DNA from: Pseudomonadota bacterium
GTDB taxonomy: Bacteria; Pseudomonadota; Gammaproteobacteria; Steroidobacterales; Steroidobacteraceae
Length of the DNA: 5,475 nucleotides
Direction: 5' to 3'
Assembly (NCBI GenBank): GCA_021850555.1
Contig: JAJZLX010000036.1
Location: forward strand, 1 to 5,475
Below the pieces are notes generated by a model that saw only the letters and a list, made by a program, of their open reading frames with translations, was not told the origin of the DNA and did not search any database. This document shows, one piece after another, positions 1-3,939 of the stretch. How positions within the stretch are numbered: the stretch's first letter is position 1; every line of letters begins with the position of its first letter. The position numbers were made by a program, and so were the translations under genes.

Positions 1-751
1 CGATCCCGAGCACCATGTACATCTCCATCAACGTCATCATCAACTGCAGCGCCACCAGGCCGAAGCCCAAATACAAGAGCAGGGAGGTCACGACCGTCGC
101 CAGAGATGCGCCCATGCCCTCCATGGCGTTTTCAGCGGCCTGGCGGACCTTGCACCCCACCGCGAGCGTGCCGCAGGTGGTAGTGGGATTGCCGCCGCCC
201 GCTACCCGGGTGGGGTTGCCGCCGTGCCAAAGTATTTCTTCGACGTTTCCCGCTTCCGTCATGATGCCGGACGGGGTGAGCGGTACGGTGGAGGCACCGG
301 CGGGCGTACCGAACTGCGAGGTCGCGAGGAATTTTTGCCCGACCATCTCAAACTGCTGCGGGATGTAGGGCATCCAGGTCGGCGCGGTCGCGACGATGAA
401 CCCGAAGAAGGAGATCTCGAGCATCTTGAGAAAGAGCGATGAGAACCACTCCCCGAGGTCATTCTTCCGCAGCGCATTGGTGATGCCCCACCAGAGCATC
501 TCGAGAGTTGCAAGAAAAGTGAATATCGCCCACCCGATGCCGGTCTTGCCCGCGCCGACCGACACCCAATTTGCCGTTGCGTTCTCCACCATGCTGAGAA
601 TGGTGTCGAAGAACCCGTTCGTGAGACACGTCGAGGGCGCGCCTGCGACGCCGGGCGCGCAGGTGCCCACTGCGGCCTGCGCCAGTGTGGGCAGGAGCAC
701 CGCGGCGAGCGCGGCGATGAAGATGAGTCGATGTCTATTTCGATGTCGCAT
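1..751 (-). CDS. trbL: TrbL-like conjugative transfer inner-membrane protein (partial, C-terminus outside window)
   Basis: An open frame read leftward from ATG at 751 gives 250 residues with no stop before the window edge, so the C-terminal part is missing. TrbL (VirB6 relative) is the polytopic inner-membrane component of P-type type IV secretion channels. Residues 1-26 look like a signal sequence: basic MRHRNRHR start, hydrophobic stretch, then an AQA cleavage-type site. Hydrophobic segments lie at about 71-91 (ending LEMLWWGI), 108-124 and 218-248. The LEMLWWG and LEISFFGFIV stretches, and the Trp/Pro-rich turn near 123-131, resemble the TrbL pattern. Between the second and third segments is a long Gly/Pro/Thr-rich loop containing C193 and C200; C31 and C42 lie earlier. 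The start is supported by AGGAG 8 nt upstream (minus-strand bases 764-760). The gene begins 18 nt after the trbJ-like stop, in the same operon. Assignment rests on signal, topology, motif resemblance and the adjacent trbJ. Confidence 0.82.
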   Translation of the reverse strand, partial: MRHRNRHRLIFIAALAAVLLPTLAQAAVGTCAPGVAGAPSTCLTNGFFDTILSMVENATANWVSVGAGKTGIGWAIFTFLATLEMLWWGITNALRKNDLGEWFSSLFLKMLEISFFGFIVATAPTWMPYIPQQFEMVGQKFLATSQFGTPAGASTVPLTPSGIMTEAGNVEEILWHGGNPTRVAGGGNPTTTCGTLAVGCKVRQAAENAMEGMGASLATVVTSLLLYLGFGLVALQLMMTLMEMYMVLGI

Positions 752-769
752 GTTGCCTTCTCCTGGCTG

Positions 770-1486
770 TTAGTACGGAGGCAGCTTCACGGGCGCCGTA
801 AGCCAGCTACCGAGGGTCTTCTGCTTCGCCACCCGGGCGTTCGCGCGATTGCCCATGTCGGTCAGGATCGCGGTATTCGCGGTGCGGGTGTCGGTGTCGA
901 GTTGCGAGAGCTCGGTCGCCAATACTCCGTTCATCGCATTGCTCGCCTGGAGGATCTGATTGCGACCCTGCGCCGTCCGCGATGCGGCCTGCAGCGTCTG
1001 TTCCGTCGCGGCGGAGGTCGCGAACTGCTGCCGGGAGAGGTGGTACTCATGCAGCACGCCCGAGATCTGCTGATTGAACCCTTGAGTCCACTGCGCAAGC
1101 GTCCCGCCGGCATAGCCGACCGAACCGGTCGGATCGCCGTACTGATAGGCGGTTTGGGCGGCGGTGTCCTGCACACTCGCGGAGATGCCCTGCGCCTGCC
1201 CGATGATTTCCTGCATCTGCATGATGGGGGCAGTCAACTGCCCCCAGAACTGAAGCGGCATCGTGCCGAGGTTCTCGGCCTGATTCGCGAGCATGCCGAT
1301 CTGCTGCTCGGTCTGCATCACCGCCTGCTCGTCCTGCTCAACGGCCGTGACCTCCTGGACGATCTGTTCGGGGAAGGTCGCGCCGGCCACCTCCGACACC
1401 GCCTGGGCGGGCGGCGAGGCTGACGCGAGGATGAGGGTGGCCGCCGCGGCTGCGGCGGCGCACCTGAGAGGGATGTGATGACGCAT
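770..1486 (-). CDS. trbJ: TrbJ-like P-type conjugative transfer protein
   Basis: This gene encodes a 238-aa exported protein. The family (VirB5-like TrbJ) is periplasmic or pilus-associated and takes part in mating-pair formation. Residues 1-29 form a signal peptide: MRHH basic start, Ala-rich hydrophobic core, then PPAQA as a cleavage site, with no lipobox cysteine. The mature part is Gln/Ala-rich and mostly helical. An N-terminal helix with repeated Gln spans about 40-72. A less ordered centre spans about 110-135. A C-terminal helix includes the stretch AQGRNQILQASNAMNGVLA (172-190), which resembles the TrbJ signature of Gln/Asn-rich repeats. An open frame extends 85 codons further upstream but overlaps the StbB-like gene. 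ATG at 1486 is preferred because GGAG lies 7 nt before it, and the protein then begins exactly with a signal peptide. The start is 4 nt after the upstream stop, and its ribosome site overlaps that gene's last codons, suggesting translational coupling. Confidence 0.82.
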   Translation of the reverse strand: MRHHIPLRCAAAAAAATLILASASPPAQAVSEVAGATFPEQIVQEVTAVEQDEQAVMQTEQQIGMLANQAENLGTMPLQFWGQLTAPIMQMQEIIGQAQGISASVQDTAAQTAYQYGDPTGSVGYAGGTLAQWTQGFNQQISGVLHEYHLSRQQFATSAATEQTLQAASRTAQGRNQILQASNAMNGVLATELSQLDTDTRTANTAILTDMGNRANARVAKQKTLGSWLTAPVKLPPY

Positions 1487-1490
1487 ATAC

Positions 1491-2198
1491 TTACTCCGTG
1501 ATAGCGGCGAATACCGCGCGGCAGTTCGCGAGCGCCAATTGCGCCGCGTCCCGGCCGGCGAGCAGCGCGGACATGTCAGCCAATGGGGCGGCTCGGATCT
1601 CGTCATCGGGCAGGCTTGCCAGAGCCTCGAGGCCGCGGTAGCGACGCACGAGCGGATGCGCGGGGTCGTATAGAGGCGACTCGTAGAGCGGCACCGAGCA
1701 GAGCTGAGCCCCGCCTTGGCGGGCGACGGACCGCGCCGCACGCACGACGTCGCTGTCTTTCAGCGCCGATTCGTCCTCGTGCCTGACCCGGTTCCACGGC
1801 GCACGCACCGAGGGGCGAAGTCTCTCGGGCAATTGGGAGAGGAGCCACCGAAGCCCAGCAACTGACTTACTGTCGTGGAGCATCGGCGCGACGATCCGCA
1901 GGCGATTTGGCAGGCCAGAGTCCTGCCGGTTCACGAGTGCGAGCGCCTCGAGTGCCGCGTCGCAATCGCCGACTCCGACATCGAGGATGACGCCGCCAGG
2001 TTGCGATGCGAACAGGTGTGCCGCGAGAACGCCGCTGTCGATGGGATCGGTTTCCTCCCCGGACGGCGAATGCGACTCGAAGGTCGCAATAGGAACTTCT
2101 GTCCGATCGCCGAGCGCCAAGACATAGCGGCAGAACGTCGTCTTACCTACATTCCCGACGCCCGACAGGGCGAGGTAATTCATGGAGGATACATTCAT
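1491..2198 (-). CDS. stbB: StbB-like P-loop ATPase (plasmid stability/positioning)
   Basis: This gene encodes a 235-aa cytoplasmic protein with a P-loop: residues 13-20 read GVGNVGKT, which fits GxxxxGK[ST], and T21 follows. The sequence SGVGNVGKTTF, followed by IATFES (37-42) and the strand VILDVGVGD (70-78) in the Walker B position, is the pattern I associate with StbB of R388/pKM101-type stb operons. StbB belongs to the ParA/SIMIBI ATPase superfamily and is implicated in plasmid stability and conjugation. It lacks the second lysine of the classical ParA motif KGGxGKT; Val14 occupies that place, so ParA-like dimer chemistry may differ. ATG at 2198 follows GGAAGG by 8 nt and overlaps the upstream stop as ATGA; an internal Met6 is possible but less likely. 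The open frame continues upstream of 2198, but that part is out-of-frame reading of the HTH gene. In R388, stb genes also diverge from the relaxase operon across oriT, which agrees with the position here. Confidence 0.77.
   Translation of the reverse strand: MNVSSMNYLALSGVGNVGKTTFCRYVLALGDRTEVPIATFESHSPSGEETDPIDSGVLAAHLFASQPGGVILDVGVGDCDAALEALALVNRQDSGLPNRLRIVAPMLHDSKSVAGLRWLLSQLPERLRPSVRAPWNRVRHEDESALKDSDVVRAARSVARQGGAQLCSVPLYESPLYDPAHPLVRRYRGLEALASLPDDEIRAAPLADMSALLAGRDAAQLALANCRAVFAAITE
1494..1497 (-). promoter_or_regulatory. Ribosome binding site that decides the trbJ-like start
   Basis: GGAG on the minus strand is 7 nt before ATG 1486. Its bases are also part of the last codons of the StbB-like gene (…ACG GAG TAA). 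This supports the 238-residue product with an N-terminal signal peptide over the longer open frame, and implies coupling to stbB translation. Confidence 0.65.
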
Positions 2199-2542
2199 CG
2201 TGGTGACCTTCCGGTGGGTGGTGCGAAATTGGAGACGGCGAGCAGCGCCTCGGCCGCCGCGTCGTCGGCGGCGGCAGAAGCCGCCCCGCTCGGCGCGGCC
2301 GGGGGCGCGGCGAGCGCTGGCTCGCCCGCAGGACGGGCGGCGGCTGCGCGATGGAGCCAGCGGCACAGATAGGAGCGGGACACGCCGAGGCGGAGCTGGC
2401 GAATGATCTGGGCGAGGGAAAAACCCTCGGCCTGCAGCCGACGAATCTCGGCCTCGTAGGTCCAGAGCCGCGACCTTCGACGCCAGGGCCGCTCATCAGA
2501 GCCAGACGACGTGACCGCGACGGTGTCTATGCCTGTGTCCAT
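2195..2542 (-). CDS. Small helix-turn-helix DNA-binding protein
   Basis: This gene encodes a 115-aa protein. A basic segment RPWRRRSR (18-25) is followed by a clear helix-turn-helix at about 27-65: WTYEAEIRRLQAEGFSLAQI, then a turn, then LGVSRSYLCRWLHRA. The arrangement resembles the helix-turn-helix of transposase/resolvase-type and plasmid regulatory proteins. The second half (66-104) is Ala/Pro-rich and probably disordered, with acidic residues near 93-98. The frame can open at TTG 2569, directly after the previous stop, but ATG 2542 has GGAG 7 nt upstream and is preferred. The stop overlaps the StbB-like start as ATGA. Lying just before a StbB-like ATPase, it is a candidate adaptor that ties DNA to the ATPase, the place held by StbA in R388, or an autoregulator of the operon. 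It shows no StbA similarity that I can recognise, so the exact role is inferred. Confidence 0.72.
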   Translation of the reverse strand: MDTGIDTVAVTSSGSDERPWRRRSRLWTYEAEIRRLQAEGFSLAQIIRQLRLGVSRSYLCRWLHRAAAARPAGEPALAAPPAAPSGAASAAADDAAAEALLAVSNFAPPTGRSPR

Positions 2543-2549
2543 ACCTGTT

Positions 2550-2553
2550 CTCC
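2550..2553 (-). promoter_or_regulatory. Ribosome binding site that decides the HTH gene start
   Basis: GGAG on the minus strand lies 7 nt before ATG 2542. The alternative TTG at 2569 has no comparable site, because it abuts the stop codon of the preceding gene. The ATG start is therefore chosen, leaving a 27-nt gap to the upstream gene. Confidence 0.65.
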
Positions 2554-2569
2554 GCCGCCCGGGCCCCAA

Positions 2570-3214
2570 TCAACGGCCGCGGTTACCCTCGCCGATAAAT
2601 TTGCGAAGTTCATCTGCACCTTTTGGGGGACCGGCGACGCGCTGGCGGATGGCATATCGGTCGAGCGTCTCGCCGGGCCGCAGGTCCGAGCCGTCCGCCC
2701 ACGGGGGGATCTCGTACTGAGCACGCTGCTCTTCGGTGAAATGTGCACCGAGATGAACTGCATCCGCGTCTGATGGCGCTACGGGGTCTGCGGGAGGTCC
2801 CTCGGTTGGGGACTGCACCGGGGAGTTCGCGGTATCGGGCTGGGGACTCGACGCCAGTGCTGCGGTGGGCGCGGCGGTGGCTGCCGCAGGTGCCGCGCCA
2901 ATGCCGGTGGCCTTGCACTGCCGCCGCCTCTTGGCGGCTTTCGCCGCGCCTCGTGAGGGTGCGGCATCGTCTCGCAGCGCGGCCCGCACGGTCTTGGCGG
3001 CGAGTTCACCGCCAAACACTTCGCGGAGCGCCTCGAGCAATTGTCGTACCGTGTACTCGGCTTGCAGCGCGTCTCGGAGCTGCTCACGCACCGCTCGCAA
3101 CACCGCCGCCTTGCCGCCCCGACCCGTCTGCGCTCCGGGCCGCACTGTGGCACGCATCTTCTCGATCGCGGCCTTCGCGCGCGCTGCGCACTCCTCAATG
3201 TCGTACTGCTTCAC
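2570..3214 (-). CDS. Unrecognised protein, first gene of the leftward operon (possible oriT-binding, TraK-like position)
   Basis: This gene encodes a 214-aa cytoplasmic protein that I do not recognise. Translation starts at GTG 3214, with a near-ideal ribosome site GGAGGT 6 nt upstream (bases 3226-3221). Three parts are visible. Residues 1-82 are helical and charged, ending AEYTVRQLLEALREVFGGELAAKTVRAALR. This resembles the 'growing helix, loop, YxxFxRxVRR' layout of small TraK/KfrA-like DNA-binding folds. Residues 84-155 are a linker with a basic patch AKAAKRRRQCK (91-101) followed by Ala/Pro/Ser-rich low complexity. Residues 158-212 are a conserved-looking tail, HFTEEQRAQYEIPPWADG onward, with RYAIRQRVAGPP. 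No signal peptide or membrane segment is seen. In RP4 the oriT-binding protein TraK is also encoded divergently from traJ across oriT, so a relaxosome role is plausible by position. An unrelated stability function is equally open. Confidence 0.7.
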   Translation of the reverse strand: MKQYDIEECAARAKAAIEKMRATVRPGAQTGRGGKAAVLRAVREQLRDALQAEYTVRQLLEALREVFGGELAAKTVRAALRDDAAPSRGAAKAAKRRRQCKATGIGAAPAAATAAPTAALASSPQPDTANSPVQSPTEGPPADPVAPSDADAVHLGAHFTEEQRAQYEIPPWADGSDLRPGETLDRYAIRQRVAGPPKGADELRKFIGEGNRGR

Positions 3215-3364
3215 CGCCTCACCTCCGGCACATCACGGGCCCATCGCCCGCCATTACTCGTGCTCCGCACGGTGGGCCCCTGCGCATCGCCGGCCGCCGC
3301 CCATCAGGACGTGAGAAGCGCAGTGCCGAACGTCCAGCCAGCGAGAAGGCGCAGCCGCCGAGCG

Positions 3365-3379
3365 TTCTTCTTCTTCTTT
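3365..3379 (+). repeat. TTC-repeat pyrimidine tract next to the oriT inverted repeat
   Basis: Four TTC units followed by TTT directly precede the left arm of the large inverted repeat. RP4 oriT also has a pyrimidine-rich stretch upstream of nic, so this may be part of the oriT architecture, for example a flexible or easily melted segment. Function is inferred. Confidence 0.55.
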
Positions 3380-3380
3380 G

Positions 3381-3431
3381 CAGTTGCCACACACGGGGAG
3401 GCGGTAGCCGGACCCCGTTGTGTGACAACTG
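3381..3431 (+). repeat. Large imperfect inverted repeat of the putative oriT
   Basis: The left arm is CAGTTGCCACACACGGGG (3381-3398) and the right arm is CCCCGTTGTGTGACAACTG (3413-3431). The reverse complement of the right arm is CAGTTGTCACACAACGGGG, so the arms differ by one substitution and one extra base. They are separated by a 14-nt spacer. The arm length (18/19 bp) is close to the 19-bp inverted repeat bound by TraJ in RP4 oriT. The right arm also contains an internal short palindrome GTTGT-GTG-ACAAC (3417-3429). Likely roles are the binding site for the RHH protein encoded downstream and a hairpin used in termination of transfer. Confidence 0.85.
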
Positions 3432-3432
3432 C

Positions 3433-3440
3433 CATCTTGT
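3433..3440 (+). other. Putative nic site of oriT
   Basis: CATCTTG|T, with the predicted cut between 3439 and 3440, differs by one base from the IncP-type nic consensus YATCCTG|Y. The cut lies exactly 8 nt after the end of the inverted repeat, the spacing known for RP4. The polarity is also that of RP4: repeat, nic, then the accessory and relaxase genes on the same strand, with the first start codon 104 nt beyond the cut. The encoded relaxase belongs to the family that cuts such sites. Cleavage itself is a prediction. Confidence 0.68.
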
Positions 3441-3482
3441 AATGCCCTCTCAATAGGCCGCGGAATCCAACGGAAACCGCAA

Positions 3483-3532
3483 GTGGGCCGAATTCGGACG
3501 GCAACAAGGAGCAATCAAAGGGCCCACGATCG
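3483..3532 (+). promoter_or_regulatory. Palindromic cluster upstream of the relaxosome operon (candidate operator)
   Basis: GTGGGCC (3483-3489) and GGCCCAC (3521-3527) form a 7-bp perfect inverted repeat with a 31-nt spacer. Inside lies the 10-bp perfect palindrome CCGAATTCGG (3488-3497), and CGATCG (3527-3532) touches the outer arm. The cluster ends 11 nt before the start codon of the RHH gene, where repressor binding could control the operon. RHH relaxosome proteins and HTH proteins often autoregulate, so either encoded DNA-binding protein is a candidate ligand. No promoter hexamers are clear. Confidence 0.4.
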
Positions 3533-3543
3533 GGAATACAGGT

Positions 3544-3939
3544 ATGGACACCGACCGCAAACGGCTCGCCGCCGTGCTGAACATTCGCGTTTCCAAGGCT
3601 GAGCGCGTGGTTATCGCCGAGCAGGCTGCCCTCGCCGGTCTTACGGTATCGGCGTATTGCCGGCGTCTGATCCTGGGCAGAGTGGTGGCTGCCCGCGTCG
3701 ATACCACCGTCGTCGGCGAGCTGCGCCGGCTTGGTGGGCTCGCGAAGGCGATGCACACAGCCAGCGGCGGCGCACACTCGGAGGAGACTGCGGCGGCGTG
3801 GCGCGCGGTCACAGCGGCAATCAATCGGATTGCAGGAGGGTCCTCGGCCTCCCCCCGGCACAGAGCAAGTCTTGCAACCGGCGCGAACTTCGCGCCTGAC
3901 GGCGACGGGACGCTCATGAGGAAGCAAAGCACGCCATGA
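3544..3939 (+). CDS. Ribbon-helix-helix relaxosome accessory protein (TraJ/NikA/MobC type)
   Basis: This gene encodes a 131-aa DNA-binding protein expected to bind oriT and bring the relaxase to nic. The ribbon-helix-helix fold is readable: strand VLNIRVS (11-17), helix A KAERVVIAEQAALAG (18-32), then T34-V-S and helix B SAYCRRLILG (36-45). This is the usual 'iRvs..E...i...A...Gltvs.y.R..ilg' pattern of MobC/NikA/TraJ proteins. It is followed by VVGELRRLGGLAKAMH (56-71), which also matches these families. The tail (98-131) is Ser/Gly-rich and looks disordered. ATG 3544 sits correctly before the strand, but the ribosome site is weak; AGGAG at 3507-3511 is too far away to serve. The stop overlaps the relaxase start as ATGA, so the two are translationally coupled, as expected for partners in one complex. 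Position next to the oriT candidate supports the role. Confidence 0.85.
   Translation: MDTDRKRLAAVLNIRVSKAERVVIAEQAALAGLTVSAYCRRLILGRVVAARVDTTVVGELRRLGGLAKAMHTASGGAHSEETAAAWRAVTAAINRIAGGSSASPRHRASLATGANFAPDGDGTLMRKQSTP

Larger units (their letters stand above)
3215..3543. other. Divergent intergenic region containing the putative oriT
   Basis: No credible gene lies in these 329 bases; short frames crossing it have no supporting start site or family pattern. From left to right it holds: the GGAGGT ribosome site of the leftward operon (3221-3226); a short hairpin CGGGC/GCCCG (3236-3240, 3246-3250); a 6-bp inverted repeat GGACGT/ACGTCC (3307-3312, 3330-3335); a pyrimidine run of TTC units (3365-3379); the large inverted repeat with adjacent nic-like site (3381-3440); and a second palindromic cluster before the rightward operon (3483-3532). 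Both operons must have promoters here, but I see no convincing -35/-10 pair on either strand. Confidence 0.75.

Noticed and set aside
731..1423. A 230-codon open frame on the plus strand opposite the trbJ-like gene
   Set aside because: It lies antisense to a gene with a clear signal peptide and TrbJ-like sequence, and its composition is low-complexity Arg/Leu/Gly. It is a frame shadow.
1487..1741. An 85-codon upstream extension of the trbJ-like gene
   Set aside because: It lies inside the StbB-like gene in another frame, is not conserved-looking, and would bury the signal peptide. ATG 1486 has its own GGAG.
2199..2366. An upstream extension of the StbB-like frame
   Set aside because: It overlaps the HTH gene in another frame and is Arg/Pro/Ala low complexity. 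ATG 2198 has GGAAGG and places the P-loop near the N-terminus as expected.
3301..3312. CATCAGGACG as an alternative nic on the minus strand (GTCCTGATG)
   Set aside because: The strand reads GTCCTG|A, which lacks the YA start and final pyrimidine, and it is not beside the large inverted repeat.
3307..3335. The 6-bp inverted repeat GGACGT/ACGTCC as an operator
   Set aside because: The arms are short with a 17-nt spacer, and such repeats occur by chance in GC-rich DNA. It is mentioned in the intergenic entry but not called as a site.
3417..3445. TTGTGT followed after 16 nt by TAATGC as a plus-strand promoter
   Set aside because: The -10 match is poor (only two of six bases), and the position is better explained by the inverted repeat and nic site.
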